Shown here: in pieces, positions 25,832-38,398 of the stretch
Layout of the letters: each line of letters begins with the position of its first letter
Position numbering within the stretch: the stretch's first letter is position 1
Assembly (NCBI RefSeq): GCF_014905175.1
Contig: NC_057792.1
Location: 11,263,321 to 11,327,320 of the forward strand
Reading direction: 5' to 3'
DNA from: Aphidius gifuensis
Taxonomy: Eukaryota > Arthropoda > Insecta > Hymenoptera > Braconidae
DNA: 64,000 bases
Translations under genes and position numbers: made by a program
The notes under the pieces: generated by a model
The model's input: only the letters and a program-made list of their open reading frames with translations
The model's database searches: none
What the model was told of the DNA's origin: nothing

Positions 25832-28800
25832 GTATTCAGAAGTTGCTCAATTTTATCCATGGGACACAGCAAAATCAGGATTATATAAATTGAAAAAACA
25901 ACTACCAACTATCACAAGATTTTGTCAAGTTGAACCAGTCCTCAGTCGACCCCAATTGTCTTCTATATCAAGGCATGAAAATGCTGAATTATGGACTACT
26001 AAAATACATAGTTCAACTGGTGCACAAGCCCTGATAATCGGAGATGAAAGATTGGCCTTGGGTTTGAATCCAACTTACATATTTCTGAGTACAACTCGTG
26101 GTGTATTGCCAACAACTGAAAATACACAAGAAGTGTTATTTTTAATGGGAAAATTTGAAAACCACGTAAGTTAATTTAAAAAAAAAAAAAAAAACTTTAA
26201 TAAACAAATATTTGTTTCAATTTATGTAGGTATTTTTAATTGCATCTGTTCTTTTAACTCACCATCAACAAGAACTCATTAATATGGCAATACAAACATT
26301 ACAACAAAAATACTTGACAAGACCAGAAAATATTTTGAAAATTAGTGGATCTGTTGATTTGGTTAATGCAGCTTCGCCTATATTTACAAATGCTGAAAAA
26401 AAAGTTTCATTTTATGAAATTAATAAGGTATAACAACCTTTGTTTTCTTTAATTTAAAAAAATATTTAGCAATGGTTAAATAAGTACCTTTTTAATGATT
26501 TTAATATTTTTCAGTTCTTGATAGGAACTGCAATTGCAGAAGGCATTGATGTTGAAAACAACGAAAATCAAGAAATATTACTCAAGTTGGCTTGTGTAAG
26601 CTTACTGCCACCTGAACATGTTGGTCCAGGAATCATGTTAATTAAATCTCCACTTGAAGGAGCCTTGTTGACTTTGACACATCTTTATTGGAATAAATAT
26701 AGATCTGTTCTAAATGAAAAATCATGTTATAAAGATATTGATTCATTCGATGATGCTGCTTGGCTTCATTGCTGTAAAAGGCAAACATTACATAATAAAA
26801 GACATGAAGTCATTTTTTGGGAATATTTTCATATATCTTTGGGGATCACAGAAGACCAACACCTTGAAAAAATGAAAATACAAGAACGAAAAAGAGTTGT
26901 CAAAACATTACCTCTTCGTTCTTGTTTAAATACAAAACCCAGAGACAGTAAATCACAAAAAATTCAACGGCTGTGGACTATGTATGAAAATAAACAAGTC
27001 AATCTTGAAAGATTTTTATTTTTGGCAATGCAACATGCCAACGGATTTTTTAAAAATCTAATATACAATAAATCAGCATTTTTGGGACCAACATTTCCAA
27101 TTCGTGTAAATGAAGTACCAACAGTTCCAGTTGTTGAAGAACCAACTGTACCAGTTGTTGTTCCAGTTGTACCAGTTGCTGAAGAAGTAACTGTTCCAAA
27201 TGTTGAAGAACCAACTGTTCCAGTTGTTGAAGAACCAACAGCTGTATTTGTTGAAGAACCAACAGCTTCAGTAGCACATACAGCTGTTGTAACACGTGAT
27301 GAAAACTCTGATGATGAGAGTAACTCTGAGTTGGAGAGTGAAGAAGAAGACGTGGACTCAGAAGAAGATAACGAAGTTTATGGTAAGAAAGCTCCCACGA
27401 AATTATTATCAGGATTCTTGTCCAAAACCCAACAAGAAAATTTAAGATCTAAATCAATATGTTCACGTCCAAGATGTTGAAGATATTGAATTGTTCTTTC
27501 AGTTCCACGAAGACTTGAGTCACTTTTTTTTTGACTGTTTTTCTAATAATTCAAGTGCTTTTTTATGCTGGCCTTTTGTTTGATAAAGAATAATTAATTC
27601 TGGATATTTTTGATGTGCCAATAATGTTTTTTCACCTTCAGCAAGATGACAATGATTTAATCTCAATAATGGAGCAACTAAAGCATCATTTGTTTGTAAA
27701 TAACATTTTAACAATGTCGTGTCAATAATTTTTAGCAGTTGTTCTGTTGCAACTTGAGTCATGGCTTTTTTTTCTCTGTCTTTTTTATCATTTTTAGAAT
27801 CTTTATTTTTTAAATCAGTACCACCCATTAAGTTATGTCGTACTTCAGTTAAAAATCCAATTAATGCTAATAATCTATTTTCTAAATCTCTGTCATGTAA
27901 TTTTGGCATGACACTTACTGGCTCATTAATATCATTAACATTACCAGATTCAAATACAAGCTGAGGAAATAAACGTATAACCTCATATGGATCTGTTCCA
28001 AGCTCATGAAATTGTTTCATAGCTTCTTGAAATTTTTTATTACAAAACAAATAATGTGCATAAAGAGTTTGAATTTTATATGTACGTTTTTCTTTATCAT
28101 CATCAGTTGCATCAGATAGACTAGTTAATTTAAGAGCAAGTTGAAATTGATTTTGATCTAATAATTTTCTAATTTGTTGTTCAACATCAACTGAACTAAC
28201 ACACCATACTTGACTCATTGATCCAACATAAACTCTACCCTGTTTACATCTACATAATAATCTAGCTTTATTTAATTCATTTAATGTTTGAATATGAGGT
28301 GAAACATCAAGTATATATACTTCTAATGTATCATGAACAATACCAAGTAAATAAGGATCATCCCATGCTGTTACACTTGGTGAATCACTCCATTTAATTG
28401 GATTATGTTGTATTAATTCACCCATTGTATTCATTATTATTGATTGTGAATCTTTACCCAATGCAAATGAATTATCTGATAATTTTGTTATACTTGGTTT
28501 TGGTGGTTTACCAGTTGGAAATAATTCTTTAATTTTACCATCAAAACTAATTAATGTATATGATAAACCATGAAATACTCTTCTTTAATTCTAAATACTC
28601 TTTTTTAATTATAGATTCTCAACTAATCAACTAATAAATTTAGTTTAACTTTTTAGATTATTTTTGTCAATTTAAATTAATGTTTTGTTTTTTTTTGTTT
28701 AAGATTTAACAAATTATGACCTCAGTTGTCATCAATGCAAAATTAAACGTGCTGATCACATCAACAATCCATGTGGCCATTTGTTGTATTGTCAACGTTG

Positions 28801-29206
28801 TGTTTGTTTCCTTGTTTCTAAAACAAGAACTGAAGACATACGTTTAAATTGTCCAGTTCAACAATGTCATAAACAGTTGACAAACTTTACAAAAATATTT
28901 GTTCAAGAAGCTGAAGGTTGGTGTACTATTATTTGCAACTTTAGTGTATTTTTATAAAACAGCTGTGATAATATTTTACTTTTTTTTCTAGAGGAAGAAA
29001 AATCAATAATTTGTAATATGTGTATGTCAAGACCAATAAGTAAAATGGGCACACAATGCAAGCATCTTTCAGTATGCACCACTTGCTGGAACAAATGGGC
29101 AGTTACAAGTAGTAAAATGTATGGTGGTCAAGTTCGTTGCCCAAGTTGCAATATTGGAAATTTTTTTACTCGTGAAATAACAATTCGTGAAAAATCAGAT
29201 AATTGA
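25832..29206 (+). CDS. Unrecognised protein with acidic tail and two C-terminal RING-like fingers
   Basis: Inferred exons: 25832-26165, 26230-26427, 26515-27382, 28704-28916 and 28992-29206. The 5' end is missing or unrecognised; a possible upstream piece at 25700-25796 does not join in frame. All junctions are AG/GT and the phases agree: exon three ends in phase 1 at TATG/GTAAGA and exon four starts with the two bases completing the codon. The N-terminal part (about 280 residues) is not a family I know. It is followed by repeats of the type EEPTVPVV (27110-27280) and an acidic stretch (ELESEEEDVDSEED). Exon four has CHQC...CGH...CQRC...NCPVQQC and exon five CNMC...CKH...CTTC...CPSC, two RING-like zinc patterns. 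A ubiquitin-ligase role is plausible by family only. If exon three is not spliced, the frame runs to a stop at 27480 through antisense VPS39 sequence. Confidence 0.65.
27389..28582 (-). pseudogene. VPS39: VPS39/Vam6-like (HOPS subunit) gene fragment
   Basis: The minus strand carries about 400 residues resembling the middle of VPS39: LFPTGKPPKPS near the start, then DPYLLGIVHDTLEVYILDV, FQLALKLTSLSDATDDDKEK, LYAHYLFCNKKFQEAMKQF, ELGTDPYEVIRLFPQLV, IIDTTLLKCYLQTNDALVAP and LLRLNHCH. VPS39 tethers late endosomes and lysosomes. Both the N-terminal citron-homology part and the C-terminal half are missing. A run of nine A near 27529 shifts the frame; coding similarity continues beyond it (RGTERTIQYLQHLG) to about 27400. 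The stretch has no visible intron. It lies reversed inside the 1.3-kb fourth intron of the RING gene, so a retrocopy or captured fragment is likely. Confidence 0.85.
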
Positions 29207-30003
29207 ACAATTTTTTTGTCATATGATAATTGATATGTTTTTTTATCTTAAAGTTAATAAATTTGAGAAAATAAATAAAATTACATATCAATTATCAATA
29301 AATATTATATAACTAATATAATAAAAAAAAAAAAAAATATTATATTGTCATTTTTAGTATGATGTTTATTGGCTAAATGGTTCACATGTACGTACTTAAA
29401 AGATAATTCAAATTTTAAAGTATAAAATTTAAACATCAAATGTTTTGGCATGTGATGAATTTTTTTGGCAACAAGAAAAAAATTATAACAATACTAATGT
29501 TAATAAAAAAATACTTACATGGAAAGTAAAAAGAGTAGAAATAAAGTACACAGCTATTGTAAATTCTTGTAATTGTAGTCTTCATACAAATGGTAAAGAT
29601 ATTTTTAATATAAAAAAATTAATATCAATTTAATTGTCATGTTAGAAGTATTTACTCAAAAATGAATTGAAAATTACCACAAGTTCTTGAAGATAAAAGT
29701 AATTGAAATGAAAAAATTTATGATTTGATTATTTTAATTTATATACTAATGAATGTGAATTGTAGTGTTGTTGCTCATAATAATGCATATTTAAAATAAA
29801 AACCGTTTAATAATTCCTAAAAAAGAAGATACTGTAATTGGATAAATCTAGATGGAAATTTTTTATTTAAAAATATTTCTAATAGTAAATAGCAAAGTCA
29901 AAAAAATGATAACAATTATCAGAACAAAATAAAAGGTTTATATTTAAAAAAAATAGTTAATACTGTCTCTATGATTAAATTATATTTACTTTATTGATAA
30001 GTT
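29207..30003. other. Gap between genes, possible exon scraps
   Basis: AT-rich. A phrase after TTTTTAG at about 29357 reads YDVYWLNGSH up to GTACGT. A frame at 29445-29633 (starting MACDEFFWQQEKNYN, with an NSCNCSLHTNG part) looks mildly coding. Neither could be tied to a known family. Confidence 0.3.
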
Positions 30004-32040
30004 ATGAAATTAATTCGAATGATGAAATATTATTTCTTGTGTCTATTCTTTTTATTCAAGGTGAATTTAAATTTTTATTTAACTTTAATATAAATATTGC
30101 TGAGTTATTTAAAAATATATTTAATTTTTTTTAAAGGTATTTGCTTATGACAGCAATAATTCAACTGTCTCAGGTAATTAAATTATTTTACTTAATCCAC
30201 AAAAAAAAAAAAAAAATTACAAACAATTAAAAATTATTTTTAACATTCTTAAATTTTGATATTTAATTGGAAAAGTAGTTTTTATAAATCTTTAATGAAT
30301 TTTTTAGATATTTCAAGACCTGAACCACCATCAAATCCAAAATTTGAATAAGAAAAAAATGAAACAGCAATTATGAATTGGGCACCACCATTTAACACAA
30401 GTTACTCTGGTTTGCATGTTGAAATTTTACCTGAAAATTTAACTCTTAATAATTCAATAATATCAATTGACATATAACCACCCCAAGAATCTTACATAAT
30501 AATAAAAAATTCAACAGCCGGTGAATTATATAAATTTAAACTTTATACAATTTTAAATTTAAAAAAAAGCCTACCAACTACAAGTAAAAATTTAACAACA
30601 AATCCAAATAAACCTAGACAATCTAATGTACTATTCAAAAATGAAACAACATTACACATAACATGGCTTCCACCATTTCCATTAGGTATATTTTCACACT
30701 ACAATATCAGCATTGCTCCATCTGATGCAACAACACCCCTTTATCAATTAAAAAATAATAAAAATACTTCATCATTAAATAAAGCAATATTTAATAATTT
30801 AATACCAGGAAAATTATACAAAATAATTATAACAACAATATCAAATAATAAAAAATCAATTCCACAAATTCTACAACAACCATTAATGCCAACAAATTTA
30901 AAAATAAATAATAACAACTGAAAGTTTTAAAATAACATGGAACCCACCAAATAAATTATCACAATTTGATTATTATAAGATAACATTATTAACCGATGAA
31001 TCAACAATACTAAATCAATTAAAAAATCCACTCTCAATTTTTGATATAAAAATAAAACAACCAGATGATTGTGAGTGTTTTGAAATGGCTCAAGTATTCA
31101 AGATAGTGTACATGTACAAATAAATTATTCAGAAATTGATGATGTTATTGATATACAAATTATAATATTAATAATAAAAATATAATAATTGATGATATTT
31201 TACCAGGTAGAAATTATACAATAATATTAAAAACAATGAGTAAAAATATTGTATCAAATAAAAATATAATTTATCAAATAAATAGACCATTATGTCCAAT
31301 GATTAATCAAATTGTAATTACAAAAAATTCAGATATATCATGGAAAACAGATGTTAATTTAAGACAACAAAAATTTCAAATAATTTTAATAAGAAATAAT
31401 ACAAATACAGTGTTATCTAAATCAACAATTGAAAGGAAATTAATAATACCAAATATTTATCCTGGTGCTTGTTATGAAATTATAATATTTTCAATAAGTT
31501 ATGGTATAAATAGTAAAATAAATAGTGATATTATTATTAAATTATGGACTTATACATCAGTTTTTATACGTTGGATTGCACCAAGCAAATCATTGTTTAG
31601 TGAATTTATATTGTTTCATATATTGCAAGTGATAATTTTAAATGGATAAAATTACCAGCAATAAATATAACTGAATTAGAAATAAGTAATTTAATACTTG
31701 GTGAAAAATATGTGATAAGAATATAATACAATATAATATTTTCAATAAGTTATGGTATAAATAGTAAAATAAATAGTGATATTATTATTAAATTATGGAC
31801 TTATACATCAGTTTTTATACGTTGGATTGCACCAAGCAAATCATTGTTTAGTGAATTTATATTGTTTCATATATTGCAAGTGATAATTTTAAATGGATAA
31901 AATTACCAGCAATAAATATAACTGAATTAGAAATAAGTAATTTAATACTTGGTGAAAAATATGTGATAAGAGATAATACAATTAGTTATGGTGTTGAAGG
32001 TAATTACCCAGCTGAAATTAAACATTATTGCACCAAAACC
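30004..32040 (+). pseudogene. Secreted/receptor fibronectin type III protein, PTP10D-like, broken
   Basis: Exon one (30004-30060) encodes a signal-peptide-like start (MKLIRMMKYYFLCLFFLFK). Exon two (30137-30173) and exon three (from 30308) join in phase. Exon three begins DISRPEPPSNPKFE and then hits a TAA. Further on there are fibronectin-III hallmarks in several frames: NWAPPFNTSYSGLHVE, ITWLPPFPLGIFSHYNISI, FKITWNPPNKLSQFDYYKIT and ISWKTDVNLRQQKFQIIL, each with a later PGxxY-type turn. Order and character resemble the extracellular part of the receptor tyrosine phosphatase PTP10D/PTP4E, but no phosphatase domain is present here. Several stops, frameshifts and a 251-bp duplication show it is dead. 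Confidence 0.65.
31481..31975 (+). repeat. Direct duplication of 251 bp in the fibronectin-III pseudogene
   Basis: 31481-31726 is repeated almost without change at 31732-31975 (landmarks TATAATATTTTCAATAAG and CGTTGGATTGCACCAAGC). The near identity makes it much younger than the stops around it. Confidence 0.85.
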
Positions 32041-32579
32041 AGTAATAAGTGTTATTGTTATTATTATTATTTATTTTATTGAAAATTATTCAATATTTAA
32101 AAGTATATTGCCAAAAATTCAATGGTGTTAATAGGGTGACATCTACTGAAGCTTCTATTAACTAGACCATCAATGTTGAAAAGTAGGTTCCTATTTCAAT
32201 TATAGAAAACATCTTTAACGACGTGTTACCATTCGATTTTCAGTCAAAATGCACAAAAGAAAATCATCTGAAAGAGAAAAAGTGTCTTTCGCACTATGTG
32301 TGCAAAAGAAATTAACAATTCAAAACTAAAGAACAACAAATAGACTATTTTTATTGTCTTTTCCATATTATTGTGATAAGAAAAAGTTGTGATTACAAAA
32401 CTCGGAATTTAGAAATTTTGTTGAAAAAATTTTATTGAGTTAGGAATATTTTGACTTGAAATTGTGTGGTAACTAGATTCTGGGGATACATAATATTTGT
32501 TGTCGCAACTTTTCGTACATTGGAACCGGGAGACATTGCCGCAAGCCTGTTCGTTTACTATTCAGTATTCACATCATGA

Positions 32580-32880
32580 AGACTAGAGACCAGGAGAGTC
32601 AACTCCCTGTTGTGGGGGGATAGGCTGGATGGGACCAAAAACGTCGTAAACTTTTACACAGAGGCAGGCTTCATAAAAGTGCCAATTCAGCGCTGTTGTC
32701 GACCCACGAATAGAGTGGGTATAAGCAGAGTGGAGCCACAGATGATTTTTACCTCGGAAGTGACGAAAACCTCTTATACCCACTCCATACGGCGAGCACA
32801 AAATGTCGGACTAATGGGACCTCGGTGGCTTCACTCTGCTTATACCCACTCTACCCACGAACCACGCACACATGCACACA
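32580..32880. repeat. GC-richer block with inverted repeats
   Basis: Much less AT-rich than its surroundings. GAGTGGGTATAAGCAGAGTG at about 32715 and its complement CACTCTGCTTATACCCACTC at about 32833 form a hairpin pair flanked by CCACGAA words. A shorter TTATACCCACTCC lies between them. The short frames on both strands are not convincing. Probably a mobile-element fragment. Confidence 0.5.
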
Positions 32881-32901
32881 TGCATTGAATATATGTAATA
32901 C

Positions 32902-35900
32902 TAGGGTGGTTCTTATTTGGGTGATGGCAAAATTTTCATCGTGCCGCCCCCTAATATCGTTGAAAAAAAATTAAAAAAATTTTTGGGCTATATAAAAAAT
33001 TTTTATTTTTATCCTAGCCACCCCCTGTAAGAGGGTGAAGTTTCCCATTTGAAATACATGGGGTTTTCTTACTTAGACGTAAGAATCGATCTAAAAGCGT
33101 CAATTATGCATGGAAAAAATCTTTTATTATATTAAATTATCGAGACTGAAGTCTGCTTTGAGATAAAAAAAAAAAATTTATATGGGTCATTCCATAATTT
33201 TTTTATTATGCTAAAATTTTTTTTTTTTTGTTCGATTTCACTAGTTTTCAACGTTTTCAATATAATATGAGTGTTATGACATTATACTTTATATATTTGA
33301 TAGAAAAAAATTTAAAATAAAAGAATCTATGGGTCATTCCACGAAATTTCGTTCAACTCTAAACTATTTCTAATATTATTAAATATTAAATATTGTCTTG
33401 AAATGAAAAAAACAAAAAACATTTATTTATACATTTCGAATTAATTTTTTTTTTTTAATTTCTACATGACCGTTGTTTTTTTTTTTTTTGCATCAGGAAA
33501 CGGTATTCTGACACAATCTGTATGACAAATCGCTTTTGATCTTCATTTTGTGTTATTATTGAATTGTATTCATCAAACAGGCAAACAGCTCGTTTAGCAG
33601 CAGCATTGACGGCTCTCAACTCCGTCACTGTTTTCAAACCTCTTTTGTAATTGATATCACTATGACTATAGAGATCGATCAACTTCTAAAAATCTTTTAT
33701 CAATATGAAAACGAAGAAAGAATAAATTGATTTATAATCTGAATTAAGTCCATAGCCGTTTGATCCAATAATTTTAACTTAATATAGGAAAAATTGCTGT
33801 AAAGTTAATCTAGGCTTTGGATTAATTTATTTGGTTACACCCTTTCCTTAGCTATTTTTGCCATGATTAATTAATGAAAAAGCTATCAGCAAATGTTCCT
33901 AAGGAGAGGATGTAACCAAATAAATTACATCGTAGTCTAGATTAATTTCACAGCAATTTTTTCTATATTAAATTGAAATTATCGTGTCAAATGGCTGTAG
34001 AGTTCAATTAGATTATAAATTAACTTATTTGGTTACATCTTTTTCTCGGCAACGTTTGCAAATATTTTTTTAATTAATGAATTATGGCAAATGTATCTAA
34101 GGAAAGAATAAAGCCGCAAATAAATTAATTAACAGTCTAGATTAATTTCGTAGCCATATTTTTTAAAATAAATTGAAATTATTGTGGGAAATGGCCGAGA
34201 AATTAATTCAGACTACGCATTAATTTATTCGATTACATTCTTTTCTTAGCAACATTTTCCATTGATAATTTATAAAAAAAACTATTGGCAAATGTATCTA
34301 AGGAATGGATGTGACTCAATAAAATAATTCGTAGTCTAAATTAATTCCTCAGCCATTAGCCTCAAATATTTCAATCGATTATAGAATATTTTGCTGTGGA
34401 ATTAATTTAGACTAGAATGTATTAATAGTAGAATGAATTAATGTATTTGAAAGGAACTTTTTGATAATATTTAACTGATTTATTTGTCTATTTAATTCTT
34501 GAAAAGGGTGTAATTGAAAGCACGTTAAGAGGTTCTGCCGATTTTTTAAATCGAAGAGTAAGGCAACAGTTTTCTTCTGTTTTTTGTCTTTTTCGCACTC
34601 ATAGAAATACTGTGTTTCTAAGTCATCCACAAAAGGTCTCTAGTGATGTCTCAATAATTCCTGATCAAAACCTATTTTTTTTTACTTGAATTATTAATTG
34701 TAAAAAAACTAAGCTCCAAACCTCTTTTATTTTATGTCCATACGTTTTGTCTTGTCTCATTTTATAACCCGATAGTTTTTTTTTTACATTGTCATATTGT
34801 CGATTAGAGATATTGCTATTTTAATGGACTTTTTTTTTACAAAAGTCGCATTATCCATAATAGCCTATGGTAAAAGTTGCCAACTTTGATAATTAATAAA
34901 AAATTAACAAGCATCCAAACAATTACCAAAAAATTACATAGAATGTATTAGTACTTCAATAATTTACTGTATAAATTTCGAAACATTCTCATATTCGGAG
35001 AAAAAGAAAATCCCTTAAAATTAAAATTTTTGTTTCAACTTAAAAAAATTATAAAAAGATTTGCAAGAAATGACATCCCTTGAACAATTTGAGTTATAAG
35101 ATGACCTTTAATTTTATTGAAAAATAAGAAAAAATAAGATGTTATTGGATATTTCGATCAATTAATCCATATTAATAATTAAACTGCACCTGAATAGCCC
35201 AAGGAGGTATTCAAACATAGATGTACAGGCTAAAGTGAATAAGAATATTTCGTTCTGTCTTTTTTTTTTGGTGCAGGGCTGATGTCAGCGCTGCAGCTGG
35301 CAGTTTTCGAACTGACTTACTCCGAAATTTTAGGCTTCAGCGACAGCCTATGCTTCAACACAGTAAAAAGGCAAAGCTTACAATTCTTATTCAACTCCAT
35401 GGTTTATACACATCATGCAATCGAATTTGAAAATTCAACATTTGTAGTCTTTTATAACTTATAATTTGTAATACATGAAACGTGTGTAAAAAAATGACCC
35501 ATTTCATAAATTTACGTGTAATGACCCATAGATTTTTTTATTTAGAATTTTTTTTCATCAAATATATGAAATATAATGTTATAACACTCATATTATATTG
35601 AAAACGTTGAAAACTAGCGAAATCGAACAAAAAAAAAAAAACTTTAGCGTAATAAAAAAATTATGGAATGACCCATATAAATTTTTCTTTTTTTATCTTA
35701 AAGCAGACTTCATTCTCGATGATTTAATATAATGAAAGATTTTTTCCATGCATAATTGACGCTTTTAGATCGATTCTTACGTCCAAGTAAGAAAACCCCA
35801 TGTATTTTAAACGGGAAACTTCACCCTCTTACAGGGGGTGGCTAGGATAAAAATAAAAATTTTTTATATAGCCCAAAAATTTTTTTGATTTTTTTTCAAC

Positions 35901-35957
35901 GATATTAGGGGGCGGCACGATGAAAATTTTGCCATCACCCAAATAAGAACCACCCTA
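32902..35957. mobile_element. Long-TIR DNA transposon relic, ends TAGGGTGGTTC
   Basis: Terminal inverted repeats of about 440 bp (32902-33342 and 35517-35957) begin TAGGGTGGTTCTTATTTGGG, share CGTGCCGCCCCCTAATATCG and run to ATGGGTCATTCC. Two minus-strand frames, 33455-33682 (with ELRAVNAAAKRAVCLFDEYN) and 34412-34630 (with ECEKDKKQKKTVALLFDL), may be remains of its own gene; similar tails occur in insect proteins of transposon origin, from memory. The two flanks do not match well, so target-duplication length is unknown. The ends recall the hAT-like element at 44408-48366. Confidence 0.75.
33830..34400. repeat. Alternating inverted repeat array, family B
   Basis: Units of about 120-140 bp containing TTGGTTACATCNTTTCNT, then TTAGCAACNTTTGCCA, then GTAGTCTAGATTAATTTC alternate in orientation at about 33835, 33900, 34040, 34100, 34220 and 34300. 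The build is like family A (GATGTAGCTAAGGAA words), but the consensus differs. Confidence 0.7.
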
Positions 35958-37035
35958 GTATATATAACTGTATTTTAAAATGGTCAAACGCAAAATTTGC
36001 TTTGTTGATAAACGCTCAAAAAAAATATTATAAAGAAATGTTTTTCTTTTTTTTTTTTTCTACATTAAATACGTAGACATAAAAAACTGTCCAGGCTCAG
36101 GACTTGAACCCTATAGCAAAAAAAAAACGTAAGAAAATTGCTATGGTACATTTTAATTTTTCAAGACTACAATTGTTTTTTTTCGTTGAAATGATAGTAA
36201 ATTTTTTAATAGTCAAAAGATAGTTCTTCGGTAATGTGGCAGCATAGTAAAATTTGATGAAATTTTTTTTCCGTGTAAACTCTATTTATCTTATACCTTC
36301 TTTGCTTACATACTTAACATATTATACTTATTAACCTTTTTTTCGATAGTAGCCTATCATTTTTCGTTCATGATGCTGTTGGAATCCGAATAGAACAAAT
36401 TATTCCAATTAAAGAAGCCAGCGAATATAAGTTGATCAAATTTAGTATGATACAGAACATAAGACTTGTCATACGGGTCGGTGACTATGTCTGTAAAATA
36501 CCACGTTTCATTAGAAAGAATATGTGATACATTTTTTATTAAAATAATATTTATTGTGCAATGTGACTTACATTTTAATAAATATTAAAGAATTTTTGTT
36601 ATAAATGAATTAACCCGTAGAACTCTCTCTATATTATTATTTGTAACTTTGGTTCACTAATTTATAAATATTATGTTCTATGAAGGTTAATATAATTATA
36701 TAAAACTGTACATGTATAAAACTTATTTATACTGCTATATATAGCTATATATAACCTTATAAAGGTATATAAAGGTATATAGCTTCATACAATTGTATAT
36801 AACTATATATGACTTTATATACCTTTATAACGATCGTTCCTTGGGTAAAAATATCTTCGTATATTCATATACAAGTTTATATACTTTTATAAAACTATAT
36901 GAAACTTTATACAGCTACATATAGAAATATATAGCTTTATATAATTATATATACTTATACACAAATCGTTCACAACTTTGTACACATTTATATTCAACTT
37001 TATAAAATTATATATAGCTGTATGTAACTTTATAA
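35958..37035. repeat. AT-rich stretch ending in a TATATA-rich cryptic repeat
   Basis: 35958-36650 shows no gene. A tRNA B-box-like AGGACTTGAACCC near 36095 may be a SINE scrap. From 36660 the sequence is built of TATATAGCTATATATAAC and TTTATAAAGGTATATA words in variable order, continuing after the LTR insertion at 37965-38095. Confidence 0.6.
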
Positions 37036-37039
37036 AGTT

Positions 37040-37960
37040 TGTAACGTGATGTTGTCACGTCAACCTTAAATTCTATTTCTTTTCCCCCACATTTATATTG
37101 TAATAATAATTCTCTCCTCACTCGGCTTGCTGTTCCCACTCTTGCAAAAGAGAGGAGAAAGAATGAGCCGAGGGAGTGGGAAGAGCGACTATATAGAGAG
37201 CTCAGCTCAGCACAAGAGAGACAGCGTTAGAAAGCCTGAGAGGCCAAGTTACTCTCAGAGTCAGCGTTGGCCGTCCTTACGATGGACTTGTCACTTTGGG
37301 TTTTCCAGTTGCAAAGCCGAGAACCTTAATGTGAGTCCATTTAGGTCGTTCAAGGGTTCAATTCCAATGTTGGTCTCGTCAAGTCAATCCACCAGCTATT
37401 AGCTGAGGTTGGCCTGAGAGATTGACATTTGGATGAATTCACCTTTTTACGTGAGTCTCATGAGTACCTTCCACCTTTTGGCTGGAGATTCATGAGACGT
37501 TACAGTCCGAAAATTAGTATATAAGTTGTAGTAGTATTTAAGAGATAATTGAATAAATAACCAGTTTATTATTTTATTATATAAAATATCCTGAGTTCTG
37601 TCTATTATTTAAATTACTATAGTCAATTTCAGGTTAGATATTAGTGTTAAATTTACAGTAGATTCGAAGTCTTTACTCGGCCCTATCTACCATCACCAGC
37701 ACACTGAGCGATTCTTGGGTGTCCTCGTAGGCTTTTTAATCATTCATTTCATTGGGGTTATTCGTATTTTAATTGTTTTTCTTGATTTTGTAAAATAATA
37801 AATCCTGGTCGTGTACTTTAACTGATTTTTGTTGATTTTAGCGTAGAAAATCAACCCCCAATAATGATATTTTATTTGTGTCACATGGAGAAAGGGTGAC
37901 ATTCGGTATTAGCCCGAGCAGGTATGTGCGTTTTCACATGAGTGAAAATGTCATGTTACA
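37040..37960 (+). mobile_element. Solo LTR, Gypsy-like, TGTAACGTGATG...CATGTTACA
   Basis: 921 bp starting TGTAACGTGATGTTGTCACG and ending TCATGTTACA, flanked by AGTT on both sides (37036-37039 and 37961-37964). It interrupts the TATATA-rich repeat. It is GC-richer than its surroundings and contains a purine-rich block (AGAGAGGAGAAAG...) and an AATAAA-type signal near 37550. No internal coding region or second LTR is present. Confidence 0.85.
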
Positions 37961-38398
37961 AGTTGTATATAATCATATATAGAGAGTTTGAAAATTCTTT
38001 AAATTTTTATATAATTATATAAAATTATATAAAATTTTATAAAATTTTATGAAGTTATATGTGAATATATAAAGGTAGAGAAAGGTATATCTAAATTTCG
38101 TTCCTCGGGTGTCTATTGTATAGACGCTAAGGATAAGGATAAGCTTTTAGCGTAATTATAGTTAGGGTATTAATGTAGCTTAAAGCATAATTTGTTTGGC
38201 AACTGTAATTTCTTAGCTACATCTTTTCCTGAGACATTTCGATTTTTTTTAAATAAAATAACATGTATTTTCTTTATTAAATAAATGAAAATCCCGAAGA
38301 AAAGCAGTAGCTCAGGAAAAGATGTAGCTGAAGAATTACAGTTGCCAAAAACATTATGTTTCAAGCAACATTAATTCCTTAGCCACATCCTTTCCTTA

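Noticed and set aside
37127..37402. 91-codon plus-strand frame, S/R/P rich
   Set aside because: Lies wholly inside a solo LTR bounded by a 4-bp duplication; no homology recognised.
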